43,561 nt of DNA from a virus (IMGVR_UViG_3300048839_000448:1-43561), one strand, 5' to 3'. Counted from the first letter of the stretch, positions 5,239-13,287 are shown. The notes: generated from the letters alone by a model not told the origin. Made by a program: numbers and translations.

Positions 5239-6650
5239 GCGAACAGAACCCCACCCCGTGGGAAATCAGCGCTGACGAAGTGCTGGCCGTGCTGCTGCGC
5301 AACGATAAGGCATACCAGCAGGCGTGTTATGAGTGGTCGCTCAAGGCGTTTCATATGCCGCCAGGACCGCGCCGGTTCACTATGCACGCGATCAACGCCT
5401 TACGGCGCGCCAATGAGCCGGTACATATTGCGGCGCTGGTAGATCGCAGTGACGGACAGGTTACGCCGGGATGGTTGGCGGAGCGCGTTGCGGCTTACTC
5501 GGAGGCTATGTTAGGTGAGCGGTTTAAGTCAAACGTGGAGATTTGCCGGTCACGCGCTAAGGCATACCAGGACGTGACGAATATGCAATATGCCATTGAC
5601 GAGTTAAAAAAGGCGGGTGACGAAGACGAACGGCGGCGTATCGTGGGCGAAGTGATCTCGAACCTGGGCACTGAGGCTGACACCAGCATCGAAGATTCCA
5701 CTGCTACCGCTACCGCCGCGCGCTTCCTGGACATGCTCGACGCCCCTCCCCTGCCCACGCTGACTACTGGGGTAACGTGGTTGGATAACAACACGGGCGG
5801 ACTGATGCGCAAGCAGATATGGTGGATCGCGGCGGCATACAAGAAACGCAAGTCAACACTGATGCGCAACATGGCGATTGGCCTACTGCGCAAGGGCGCG
5901 AGTGTGACGATTGCGGCGCGTGAAGGATCACAGGAACTGGTGACAGCGCAGATTATCGCCATGCTTGCGGTTGAGCAGTTACACCGCGAGGGCGTGCATG
6001 ATGCGCGGGATTCGCGCGGTGTGCCACTGGACATGATTAGTGCTACGTTGCTGATGAAGCTACGCAATACATACAAGCGAGTCATGGACAAGCGCCAGGT
6101 GCAAGCGATCAGCATTGCCGTCAGGGAGTATATGTCGTGGGGCAACCGACTGCGCATCTACGACACCACCGAAGAACACGGCGGACTGAGCGACTTTCAG
6201 AGCCTCGAAACGGTGATTGAACGTGACATTCAGATGTACGGGGTGGATGTTGTGTTCGTCGATTACTTCCAACTGTTTACGGCGGGACACTCGACGATGT
6301 ACGACAACGCCTCGCACATGGCCCGGCAAGCGCAGCAGATCGCAGCGGAGAAGAACATTGCAATGGTGATGTTGGCTCAACTGAATGAGGAAAGCGTCAA
6401 GGGCAGCAACGACAACTATAGTCCTGGCGTCAAGGGCGGAGGTGATCCGGCAGCTACAGCCGACTTCCTGCTGACGACGGACTACCCGAAGAATAGCGAC
6501 GGTGACTCGGTGTTTACGCGACTGCGCATCATGATCAAGCTGGCACGGCACGGGGAAGCGCAGAAGTTTACCGAAGTGCCCATTCATCCCGCGAGCGGCC
6601 TCATTCTGCCCACTGTCGAGATCGAGTCGTTGTCAGGCGGTGCGCAATGA
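5235..6650 (+). CDS. DnaB-like replicative helicase with degenerate P-loop
   Basis: 471 aa, ATGA overlap with the initiator. Residues 10-110 resemble the DnaB N-terminal helical domain. The RecA-like core begins about 175 (TTGVTWLDNNTGGL). The expected AxxxxGK(S/T) P-loop reads AAYKKRKS (200-207), with Arg in place of the last Gly, while Lys and Ser are kept. Walker B is VVFVDY (339-344), followed by MVMLAQLNE (377-385), matching the DnaB SQLNR motif. It should unwind DNA at the fork, loaded by the preceding protein. The P-loop change may weaken or alter ATP use, or be a tolerated phage variant. Confidence 0.85.
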   Translation: MSEQNPTPWEISADEVLAVLLRNDKAYQQACYEWSLKAFHMPPGPRRFTMHAINALRRANEPVHIAALVDRSDGQVTPGWLAERVAAYSEAMLGERFKSNVEICRSRAKAYQDVTNMQYAIDELKKAGDEDERRRIVGEVISNLGTEADTSIEDSTATATAARFLDMLDAPPLPTLTTGVTWLDNNTGGLMRKQIWWIAAAYKKRKSTLMRNMAIGLLRKGASVTIAAREGSQELVTAQIIAMLAVEQLHREGVHDARDSRGVPLDMISATLLMKLRNTYKRVMDKRQVQAISIAVREYMSWGNRLRIYDTTEEHGGLSDFQSLETVIERDIQMYGVDVVFVDYFQLFTAGHSTMYDNASHMARQAQQIAAEKNIAMVMLAQLNEESVKGSNDNYSPGVKGGGDPAATADFLLTTDYPKNSDGDSVFTRLRIMIKLARHGEAQKFTEVPIHPASGLILPTVEIESLSGGAQ

Positions 6651-7216
6651 CCTGCGCCACGCTTGAAGACGTGCTCTCGGACCTGACGACCGCTGCCGAG
6701 TCCGAGTCGCTGGCGCAGTTCGCGCAGGGCGACGTGCTGGCGCTGGCCTGCGAGCCGCAGACGCTTGCGGACATGGGCTACAGGACGCAGGGCGCGTTCC
6801 TGGCCGACGCGGGTTCGGCGGTGGGCCTCGGCCAACGGGCGCTGCTGATGCGGCTCAAGGTGGCGCGGACGTTCGCCGCGGAGCAGCGCGATCCCACGCT
6901 CAAGTGGATGACGCACTACCATGCAGCGCGCACCGAAAACCCGATCGGATGGCTGGAACTGGCGGGCGTGAACCAGTGGAGTCCCACCGACATTCAGGCC
7001 GCCATACGCGCAGACAAGGCGCACGACGACGACAGCGAGACGCTTGTGGTAGCGCGGGCACGGGTGGCGCACGTGGTGAGCGTCAGCGGGGGCAACGTAG
7101 CGCTGGCCTTTGAGGGCAAGGTGCCTGATGTGCGCGTGGGCGAGGATGTAGTGGTGACGATAGCAGTGGACCGCATACCGGTGCAAGTGGCTGCACCGAC
7201 ACAGGAGGCGAAGTGA
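6647..7216 (+). CDS. unknown protein of the replication operon
   Basis: 189 aa, ATGA overlap with the helicase and TGATG overlap with ssb. The N-terminal two thirds are helical, with an HTH-like stretch (TLADMGYRTQGAFLADAGSAVGLGQRALLMRLKVARTF split by turns, about 38-75). The last 60 residues (ARARVAHVVSVSGGNVALAFE...VTIAVDRIPV) look like a small beta domain. I do not recognise the family. Its place between helicase and SSB suggests an accessory replication or DNA-binding role. Confidence 0.7.
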   Translation: MTCATLEDVLSDLTTAAESESLAQFAQGDVLALACEPQTLADMGYRTQGAFLADAGSAVGLGQRALLMRLKVARTFAAEQRDPTLKWMTHYHAARTENPIGWLELAGVNQWSPTDIQAAIRADKAHDDDSETLVVARARVAHVVSVSGGNVALAFEGKVPDVRVGEDVVVTIAVDRIPVQVAAPTQEAK

Positions 7217-7599
7217 TGGCAGGATACCAGTACACCGTGATCATTGGTAACGTGGGGCGCGATCCTGAGATGCGCTATACCCAGAGCGGCATCGCCGTGT
7301 GCGATTTCAGCGTGGCCGTCTCGCGGCGCTGGACCGACCGGACCTCGAACGAAAGCAAGGAAGAAACGACCTGGTTCCGCATCAGCGCCTGGCGCGCGCT
7401 GGCCGAGACCTGCAACCAGTACGTTCACAAAGGCATGCAGATCATGGTGGCGGGACGCGTGAGCGCCAATGCATACAGCGCGCAAGACGGCACGCCGCGT
7501 GCATCGCTCGACTTGCTGGCGCTCGATGTGCAGTTCCTGGGCCAGCGCGGGGATGCCTCCGACAGCGCGCCGCGAGAAGCGGAGAACATGCCGTTTTGA
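7216..7599 (+). CDS. ssb: single-stranded DNA-binding protein
   Basis: 127 aa with an OB fold typical of SSB. It opens with MAGYQYTVIIGNVGRDPEMR, carries WFRISAWRALAETC and the dimer-type strand IMVAGRVSANAY, and ends ENMPF, close to the D-D-I-P-F tail that recruits partner enzymes. The ATG at 7216 is preferred over GTG 7213: AGGAGG lies seven bases before it and it matches family starts. It coats single-stranded DNA at the fork and in recombination, the latter fitting the Rad52-like protein at 40254-41108. It is shorter than E. coli SSB, with a very short linker. Confidence 0.95.
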   Translation: MAGYQYTVIIGNVGRDPEMRYTQSGIAVCDFSVAVSRRWTDRTSNESKEETTWFRISAWRALAETCNQYVHKGMQIMVAGRVSANAYSAQDGTPRASLDLLALDVQFLGQRGDASDSAPREAENMPF

Positions 7600-8831
7600 A
7601 CGTAGACGCGAATGAGCTACTGGCCGTGATTGGAACACTGCCACCGGACATGGAACGCGCTGAGGCGGTGTATATGCTGGCGACGGTGGGGCGTATGTCA
7701 CAGATGGACATTGCCCGCCAGAGCACACTCACCGAGGGCATGGTGAAGAGCGACGTGAGGCGCTGGGTGCGGAGCATGGGCGCACCCTGGCCCAGCGAGA
7801 GCGTCTCGGACGCGGGAACGTCACAGGGCGCAATGGAACACGGAGAGTCGCCATTGTCGCAGGAATCGCGCGTGGACGTCAGCGCCAACGGCGAACGGGT
7901 ATTCGTTGGAGCGGACCAGCAGCGCCAGCTACTGCGGGCGTGGTTCGGCACATCGTATCGCCCTGCCCCATTCGCGTTTCACCCACAGCGCACCGAGCGC
8001 GCGGTGGTGGGCGTGGGCGATTTGCATGGGAAGCCAGACCCCATGATTTTAGCGGAGTTGGTGAGCCGTGCGCCTGATGTGATTGTCGTGGGCGGTGACA
8101 CAACCGACGCACAATACGCCAGTCAGCACCCATCTGACACGCGCCAGGACGCGCAGCGCGACAACCGCCAGGCGGCCCGGCAAGAGTTTGCTATCTTGCG
8201 CGCGTGGTTCGAGACATTGATTGATGAGACGGATGCTAGCCTGTACGTGATGCGCGGCAACCATGACTTGTGGGCGTGGAAGCAGATTAGCGCGTTGCTG
8301 CCCGAATGGGCAGTGGAACAGTACCGCGATCCGCTCGAAATGCTGGTAGGCGACTTAGGTCCGCGCGTGGAGATGGTACGCACTGACAGCACCTATACCT
8401 TTCCCGATGGTAGCGTTGACCAGGACATCCCCGGCAACGAGTTTGTATACATTGCGGGTGACGTGCTGTTTAGCCACATCAACAAGGCGTCATCCAAGAC
8501 GCAGCCTGGCGTTGTCAAGGTGTACCGCGATTGGTTCATCCCCTGGGCGCGCGTGTTGGGTATGGGGCACGTTCGGGCGATTGTCCATTTTCATGTGCAT
8601 CAGCGGACGCTCCTGAATGAGGAAGGCGGGCACATTACACTGATTGAGCCGGGCATGGCGGGAATGCCAAGCGCAGAGCACTATAAGTTCGGGTACCAGT
8701 CCAAGTGGCGCCCCAGCGTGCAGGGGTTTGTGCAGATGACACAGTATCTCGACAGGCAGCAATGGCGAACTGACCTGGATAGCGTCGAGTTGGTAGCGCC
8801 GCGTCAGGCGCGAAAGGCGAGTGCAGCATGA
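7596..8831 (+). CDS. HTH plus calcineurin-like metallophosphoesterase
   Basis: 411 aa from TTG at 7596, overlapping the ssb stop, with GGAG 11 bases upstream. ATG at 7653 is the next choice. Residues 15-65 carry a helix-turn-helix (RMSQMDIARQSTLTEGMVKSD...). After a linker, residues 135-345 carry the metallophosphoesterase set: GDLHG (141-145), GGDTTD (166-171), GNHD (221-224) and HFHVH (331-335). These bind two metals and hydrolyse phosphoesters. Targets in phages include nucleotides and DNA ends. The N-terminal HTH fusion suggests a DNA-associated role. The wrong-frame extension upstream, within ssb, is not used. Confidence 0.85.
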   Translation: MNVDANELLAVIGTLPPDMERAEAVYMLATVGRMSQMDIARQSTLTEGMVKSDVRRWVRSMGAPWPSESVSDAGTSQGAMEHGESPLSQESRVDVSANGERVFVGADQQRQLLRAWFGTSYRPAPFAFHPQRTERAVVGVGDLHGKPDPMILAELVSRAPDVIVVGGDTTDAQYASQHPSDTRQDAQRDNRQAARQEFAILRAWFETLIDETDASLYVMRGNHDLWAWKQISALLPEWAVEQYRDPLEMLVGDLGPRVEMVRTDSTYTFPDGSVDQDIPGNEFVYIAGDVLFSHINKASSKTQPGVVKVYRDWFIPWARVLGMGHVRAIVHFHVHQRTLLNEEGGHITLIEPGMAGMPSAEHYKFGYQSKWRPSVQGFVQMTQYLDRQQWRTDLDSVELVAPRQARKASAA

Positions 8832-9055
8832 GCAAGCAGCAGTCAACGATATCCGCCAACATCGGCCCCGGCGTAGCGGTTGAGCTGGTCAAGGACATCA
8901 TCACCAGCAATATCAGCATCCCGCGCGGAACGCTGGGCATCGTGCAGTGGAGTTATCCGCGCGTGGCGCGCGTGCAGTTCGTGGGCTATTTGTCGCTGTA
9001 TGGCGTAGAGGTCGAGAAGCTCAAGGTCGTCATATTGCAGGCGGTGGCATCATGA
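8828..9055 (+). CDS. small beta-rich protein, unknown
   Basis: 75 aa, ATGA overlaps at both ends, so it is translated with its neighbours. The sequence GPGVAVELVKDIITSNISIPRGTLGIVQWSYPRVARVQFVGY alternates short strands and turns, as in small SH3-like barrels. No catalytic motif is visible and I do not recognise the family. Confidence 0.7.
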   Translation: MSKQQSTISANIGPGVAVELVKDIITSNISIPRGTLGIVQWSYPRVARVQFVGYLSLYGVEVEKLKVVILQAVAS

Positions 9056-9354
9056 ACTGGGCCATCCAAGAGGTATCGGCGGCGGCTGTCCCAAATCCGA
9101 ATGAGCGAGGAAGCGCATACTACGACCTCACGCGCGAGCTTGTGCTACGCATTGAGCAGACGCCGGACAACAAGGCGCTGGCGTTGGCATTTGCGGATGT
9201 ACACGCGGCCCGGCTCACGCGCGATAATGTGTCTCGACTGCTGCGCCAGAACGGGCTGGCGCGGCTGGCCGACTTTCGCGTCATCGAGACGGATGACGGG
9301 GCTACGCTGTACGTGAAGCGCGGCCCGCAGTGGCGCAAGGGTGCGAGTATATGA
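9052..9354 (+). CDS. unknown protein of the replication operon
   Basis: 100 aa; ATG at 9052 overlaps the preceding TGA, while longer frames upstream lie inside the previous gene. The middle is helical (TRELVLRIEQTPDNKALALAFAD split at a turn, then NVSRLLRQNGLARLADF) and may bind DNA. It ends with strands carrying TLYVKRGPQWRKG. Family not recognised. Confidence 0.65.
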   Translation: MNWAIQEVSAAAVPNPNERGSAYYDLTRELVLRIEQTPDNKALALAFADVHAARLTRDNVSRLLRQNGLARLADFRVIETDDGATLYVKRGPQWRKGASI

Positions 9355-9761
9355 CCGAGACGATGACTAGCGCGGAATACCACGCACTCACCAGCAAGCG
9401 CAACAAGTACAACGCCAGGCGTGTGTGCATCGACGGCTACAGTTTCGATAGCCAGGCCGAAGCGCGGCGCTATGTTTGGCTGCGCGATGAGCAGCAGGAG
9501 AAGCGCATTAGCGGGCTGCGCGTGCATCCGACGTTCGAGTTGCAGCCTAAATTTACGGATGGATCGGGAAAGAAGCATCGTGCCATCTACTACAAGGCTG
9601 ATTTCTCATACGTAAATACAAAAACAGGACGCCAAACAGTAGAGGACGTAAAGGGGGGCAAAAACGGAGCAGGAACCCGGACGCAATCTTTTAATATGAA
9701 GATGAAAATGTTCCTATACCGCTATCGGGAGGTAAGTTTTTTTATTGTGGATGACGCCTAA
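9351..9761 (+). CDS. DUF1064-type phage nuclease-like protein
   Basis: 136 aa, starting with an ATGA overlap. It matches the DUF1064 pattern: SKRNKYNARRV, then DGYSFDSQAEARRYVWL with the conserved Glu, then LRVHPTFELQPKF, YYKADFSYV with a conserved Asp, and VEDVKG, the D-x-K end of a PD-(D/E)XK site. Members are widespread in phages and are thought to be recombination or resolvase-type endonucleases, a fitting role for the last gene of this replication operon. The next promoter begins before its stop codon. Confidence 0.8.
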   Translation: MTETMTSAEYHALTSKRNKYNARRVCIDGYSFDSQAEARRYVWLRDEQQEKRISGLRVHPTFELQPKFTDGSGKKHRAIYYKADFSYVNTKTGRQTVEDVKGGKNGAGTRTQSFNMKMKMFLYRYREVSFFIVDDA

Positions 9762-9773
9762 ATGCGGTATAAT
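9745..9773 (+). promoter_or_regulatory. promoter of structured RNA II
   Basis: TTGTGG (9745-9750), a 17-bp spacer and a perfect TATAAT (9768-9773). It overlaps the end of the DUF1064 gene. Transcription should start near 9780, at the first bases of block A. The layout is the same as at 2925-2953. Confidence 0.65.
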
Positions 9774-9777
9774 TGAT

Positions 9778-9900
9778 GCGTCCGCCAAGACACAACACAG
9801 GGGTGATGCCTGCTTCGTAATATCATTGCGCATAAATCCCCCGTGTTAGAAAACCCTGTTGTCTTGGCGGACGCAGGCAGCCTAACATGGGGGATTTGTG
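9778..9900 (+). ncRNA. structured RNA II: interlocked leader RNA of the HNH gene
   Basis: Same topology as RNA I with unrelated sequence. A (9778-9792) pairs with A' (9860-9874), 15 bp perfect; ACAGGG (9797-9802) with CCCTGT (9854-9859) extends the helix past a 4-nt bulge. B (9807-9811) pairs with B' (9875-9879), only 5 bp. C (9831-9849) pairs with C' (9882-9900), 19 bp with two G-U pairs. A and C cross as a long H-type pseudoknot. C' contains GGGGGA, the only ribosome-binding sequence for the HNH gene, and ends two bases before its ATG, so the C helix would block translation. There is no T-run after it. Confidence 0.7.
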
Positions 9901-9902
9901 TT

Positions 9903-10715
9903 ATGCCAACAGGACATTATGAACGAAAGCCGCGTGTAAAGCGGGTGGTGATATACTGTGAAATTTGCGGAGCGCCGATAGAATTGTTCCCCTCTGTACT
10001 TAAGCAGCGGGGGCATGTGCGCTATTGTTCTAGAGAATGTTGTGCAATAGGCCAAAGAAAACCAGGAAGATACGTTGAGTTAGAATGTGATTATTGCGGA
10101 AAAACGTTTGTAAAACGAGCAGATCACGTTAAGGCGCGTAATTTTTGCAGCCAGGATTGCAGCGCAAACGGACGCCGCAAAAAGTATTCCAAGTGGCGCG
10201 ACCCGCTATATATTAAAAAATATAACAGAGAATATAACGCTAAAAACAGGGAAACCGTAGCGAGGGTCAAGAGAGAGTATGCGATTAAAAACCCAGATGT
10301 CGTTAAGTCCGCAAAAAGGAAATGGCGCAAAAACAATGGGAGTATTTCGACGTTTAAACATCGCGGCAGGAAAAAATCATTGCCAGTTTCCTATTCTGAA
10401 GCCGACTGGTTACAAGCGGTTGAGTATTTTCATGGATGTTGTGCGGTTTGTGGACGGCAAGGAAGTGACTTATTTGGAGAACACTATTTGGCGCGTGACC
10501 ATTGGATTCCATTGAGTTATATGGGCGATGATAATCCTGGGACCGTGCCGACTAACATTGTCCCGCTATGTCAAGGTATTGGCGGATGTAATAACTCTAA
10601 GGGAAAAGAAATGCCCAAAGCATGGCTAGCAAAGCGATTCGGGACGCGCAGGGCAGCTCAGATTGAAAAAAGAATTGAGGGGTATTTCGCATGGATAGAC
10701 GCAAAGGCGGCGTAG
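9903..10715 (+). CDS. HNH endonuclease with two N-terminal zinc fingers
   Basis: 270 aa. It starts at ATG 9903 (MPTGHYERKP), the usual opening of this phage family; an in-frame GTG at 9843 lacks a ribosome site. Two Cys4 fingers are visible (C19, C22, C42, C46 and C62, C65, C82, C86). They are followed by a basic helical linker and an HNH domain: C180/C183, DH at 199-200, N218, C223 and N230/N231. It should nick or cut DNA, probably as a homing endonuclease. Base composition is clearly more AT-rich than its neighbours, indicating recent insertion. Translation is probably governed by RNA II. Confidence 0.85.
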   Translation: MPTGHYERKPRVKRVVIYCEICGAPIELFPSVLKQRGHVRYCSRECCAIGQRKPGRYVELECDYCGKTFVKRADHVKARNFCSQDCSANGRRKKYSKWRDPLYIKKYNREYNAKNRETVARVKREYAIKNPDVVKSAKRKWRKNNGSISTFKHRGRKKSLPVSYSEADWLQAVEYFHGCCAVCGRQGSDLFGEHYLARDHWIPLSYMGDDNPGTVPTNIVPLCQGIGGCNNSKGKEMPKAWLAKRFGTRRAAQIEKRIEGYFAWIDAKAA

Positions 10716-10787
10716 GAACACAAAACGCGCCGGGTTGGGCGCGCTGTGGTAAGAAAACTATATCTGGCGCGCGGGGCGCTACGGGTG

Positions 10788-10793
10788 TATAAT
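10788..10793 (+). promoter_or_regulatory. -10 box for the ParM/ParR-like operon
   Basis: TATAAT at 10788-10793, 33 bases before the ParM-like ATG. The -35 is poor (CTGGCG, 10764-10769). The 110-bp gap after the HNH gene also holds a CGCGCC/GGCGCG hairpin (10726-10743) and several GCGCGC words. These could include the partition protein's binding site, though no regular iterons were seen. Confidence 0.5.
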
Positions 10794-10826
10794 ACGGCTG
10801 TATTCGGTCATATTTGGAGGTCCAAA

Positions 10827-11915
10827 ATGAGACGAAAGGCAGGTCGGTTTGCACCCATGAATGACATTCCGGTTATTCTCGACTTGGGCCATTATGCGCT
10901 CAAGGGCATTGTTGGAGACGACGAACGCCGCCGCGAAAGTCTGCGGCATGGGCTGATGGAAGTCAGCCGCGATGACTGGCAAAACGTGGTTGATGCGGGC
11001 AGTCAGTCGCATCCCGATTATATCCGTGTCGCCAACCGCTATTATGAGGTTGGGCAAACGGCGCTCAACCATTCGAGCGCGCCAACGGTGGAAGGGGTAG
11101 ACCGCTACCATCGGAATTATTATGGCGTGTTGATGTGCGCCATGATTGCACGATTATTCGATCCGCGCGAAATTGACAGCGCGGTAGTGTTCGCATCATA
11201 CCCGCCCGGCGACAGACGACACAAAGACGAGTTAGAGCGTGCGCTTCTGGGGTTATGGGACTTCGAGCACATGGGGCGCGCCTTCCATGTTACAGTTCGT
11301 CGTGTAGTCACTTACGCGGAGCCGATGGGCGGGTTCTGGAACTTTGTTATCCAGGGTGATGCCAACGGGCAATATGATAACGCGGACTATAACCCGCGCC
11401 GCCAAACGTTGGTGATTGATCTGGGTGGTGGCACAATGTCCATGTTGCCAATTGGCAATGACCAACTGCCCGATTTTCGCCGGGCGTACTCGTTCGCCGT
11501 TGGGTTTAACAACGTGGCGGAGTGGTTCGAGCGTGAAATGCGCGCATCCTACCGTGATCTATTTCGCGGTTCCCGCAACCTGCCAGATGACCTCGTGCAT
11601 GAGGCGCTTGCTACTGGCCGGTGGTTCGGGGGCGGTGACGACGAAGGGCTTGATGTATCGCGTGAAGTTGAGAGCGCAATGGCCGAATTGGTCGAGCAGT
11701 TCCGTACAGGGTTCCACCGGGCAGGGGGCGCGCAACCTTACGGCCAAATCATCCTTACGGGCGGCGGCAGTGCTATCCTGGGGGAGCGGCTCAAGTTGAT
11801 GTCGGGGCACAAGCGAGTATTCTATGCGCTCGATGACATGGCAACTTTGCACTTTGCGAACGTTACAGGCGGACTCAAGGCGTACCGCGAAATCTTCGGG
11901 GAGGTCATGTCATGA
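10827..11915 (+). CDS. ParM-like actin family ATPase
   Basis: 362 aa; ATG at 10827 with TTGGAGG six bases upstream. The actin/Hsp70 nucleotide-binding blocks are in order: phosphate-1 VILDLGHYALKGIVG (about 16-30), connecting region (about 125-135), phosphate-2 TLVIDLGGGTMSM (about 195-207), and adenosine motif IILTGGGSAILGERL (about 308-322). ParM-type proteins polymerise into filaments that push apart DNA molecules held by ParR. Phage relatives also move DNA or anchor replication. The next gene, overlapping by ATGA, has the size and position of the ParR partner. This suggests stable extrachromosomal maintenance or positioning. Confidence 0.8.
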   Translation: MRRKAGRFAPMNDIPVILDLGHYALKGIVGDDERRRESLRHGLMEVSRDDWQNVVDAGSQSHPDYIRVANRYYEVGQTALNHSSAPTVEGVDRYHRNYYGVLMCAMIARLFDPREIDSAVVFASYPPGDRRHKDELERALLGLWDFEHMGRAFHVTVRRVVTYAEPMGGFWNFVIQGDANGQYDNADYNPRRQTLVIDLGGGTMSMLPIGNDQLPDFRRAYSFAVGFNNVAEWFEREMRASYRDLFRGSRNLPDDLVHEALATGRWFGGGDDEGLDVSREVESAMAELVEQFRTGFHRAGGAQPYGQIILTGGGSAILGERLKLMSGHKRVFYALDDMATLHFANVTGGLKAYREIFGEVMS

Positions 11916-12286
11916 AGGGCCTTAGCCGAGTGGTCCAGGGGCGGTTGCACCCTGACAACGACGAAGAACGGGAAGCGCTCGAAGTATTGGAGCAGTGGGA
12001 GAACGCTGGGCATTCAACGCGCCAGGTTATTACTCAGGCGTTGCGCGTATTGGGCAAATATGATGTGGTGGAGCCGGACGCAGTGACCGCTATTCGCCAC
12101 ATGATGAGCGACATGCAGGAGTCAATGGTGGATGCGGTGGTTAAGCTGCTGGAAGACCGGATCGAAGACTTGGCATCAATGGCCCCGGCAGAACGCCGCG
12201 CACAGGTCCAGAGCGCCGCACGCAGCACGTTCGGACGCAGCATCATGAATGCGGTGGACGTGACGGACTACGAGGGGGGTGAGTAA
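11912..12286 (+). CDS. probable ParR-like partition adaptor
   Basis: 124 aa, ATGA overlap with the ParM-like gene. A predicted helical, RHH-like region (EEREALEVLEQWENAGHS, then TRQVITQALRVLG, 18-48) is followed by acidic helices (MQESMVDAVVKLLEDRIEDL). Size, order and operon fit a ParR/StbB-type centromere-binding protein that links DNA to the actin filament. The call rests on context more than motif. Confidence 0.55.
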   Translation: MKGLSRVVQGRLHPDNDEEREALEVLEQWENAGHSTRQVITQALRVLGKYDVVEPDAVTAIRHMMSDMQESMVDAVVKLLEDRIEDLASMAPAERRAQVQSAARSTFGRSIMNAVDVTDYEGGE

Positions 12287-12927
12287 TGGCGGAATATGTA
12301 TACCTGATTGAGCAGGCCAATAGCCCATATTGCAAGATTGGGGTGTCAAATAATCCATCTGGGCGATTATGGCAACTACAGCATAAAAATCCGGATCGGT
12401 TGTATGTCAGGTTTTTGCTTGAAGTAAAAACGCGCGCAGATGCGCATAAACTCGAAAGCCTCTTGCACCAGCAGTACTCCGGTGTAAGAAGGTATGGCGA
12501 GTGGTTCATTTTAAAGGCTGAGCAAGTTGTGACGATGCCAGCCCTAAGCGACGAGATGTTAGAATTAATAGTCAAAATCAAAGAGTATCCACAATGGGTA
12601 ATCGAGACAAAGCCAAGAAAAACAAGAGTTAAGGTGAACAATGCGCCACCTAAAGCTTATGATCCCAAGAGTGAAATAAGCTTTAAGTTGTTCTTGTTTT
12701 TCTTGGCTTGTTTATGGCTATCAACGCCATTATTCATGGCCAGCATTCTGCAAAAGACTGATATGCACATCGTTGAGATTGTATGTTGCGGGGTAATGTC
12801 GATAGTGTCTCTTATCGGCATGATTGTCGTTCCCATCGAGCAATATCGATACACCCTGAGTGATGAATATTTCGAGATACATAAAGACGAGATACGATAT
12901 GCGCTTAAGCAAAAACGGCTGGCATAA
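12286..12927 (+). CDS. membrane-anchored GIY-YIG-like (T5orf172/MUG113) protein
   Basis: 213 aa with a TAATG overlap and GGGGGGTGAG upstream. Residues 4-80 resemble a T5orf172-type GIY-YIG nuclease domain: VYLIEQANSPYCKIG, Arg27 in SGRLWQL, a Glu in KLESLLHQQYS and GEWFIL. A Pro/Lys linker leads to two clear membrane spans (about 132-152 and 162-183), then a charged tail. A nuclease-like domain tied to the membrane suggests action on incoming DNA, but this is inference. It is much more AT-rich than the genes around it, which indicates horizontal gain. Confidence 0.65.
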   Translation: MAEYVYLIEQANSPYCKIGVSNNPSGRLWQLQHKNPDRLYVRFLLEVKTRADAHKLESLLHQQYSGVRRYGEWFILKAEQVVTMPALSDEMLELIVKIKEYPQWVIETKPRKTRVKVNNAPPKAYDPKSEISFKLFLFFLACLWLSTPLFMASILQKTDMHIVEIVCCGVMSIVSLIGMIVVPIEQYRYTLSDEYFEIHKDEIRYALKQKRLA

Positions 12928-12948
12928 CGACAATGGAACGGAGGCGGA

Positions 12949-13287
12949 ATGAGCGAGACGCTTGAATTTGTGTGCTCTCAATGTGGGGCAGTACACACCA
13001 TTATTATCCCCATTCGTGCGCCAGAATTGAGCACGGTAGCTTATGCCGTGCTCACTGCGTCCGGCGTTTCGCGCACTGAGCAGGATGCGCTCAAGGCGTG
13101 GCGCAACGGCAAGCCCATTAGCACCTCGACGCTGGCGCGCGTGTGCGGTTATTCGAGACGACAGACGCGGCGCGGCTTACAGGAATTGCAACGCGCCGGG
13201 TATGTGTCTCCCGTTCCCCATCCGCGCGGCGTGCAGTTCGCTGGCGTGCCTACCACGATGCGCATGGTATCCTCACTAGTGGCTTAA
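12949..13287 (+). CDS. winged-helix DNA-binding protein with half zinc ribbon
   Basis: 112 aa; GGAGG seven bases before the ATG. It opens with FVCSQCGAVHT, a single CxxC knuckle that may form half of a zinc site. The C-terminal half holds a winged-helix pattern, STSTLARVCGYSRRQTRRGLQ and then ELQRAGYVSPVPH. Likely a transcription regulator. It sits just before the large structured leader and may control the late genes that follow, which is inference. Confidence 0.65.
   Translation: MSETLEFVCSQCGAVHTIIIPIRAPELSTVAYAVLTASGVSRTEQDALKAWRNGKPISTSTLARVCGYSRRQTRRGLQELQRAGYVSPVPHPRGVQFAGVPTTMRMVSSLVA

Noticed and set aside
9843-9902. Upstream GTG start for the HNH gene
   Set aside because: No ribosome site. 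It would translate through blocks C, A' and C', and MPTGHYERK at 9903 is the usual family start.
10726-10743. Terminator after the HNH gene
   Set aside because: Stem of 6 bp with no T-run on the plus strand; only four Ts follow on the minus strand, where no gene ends.
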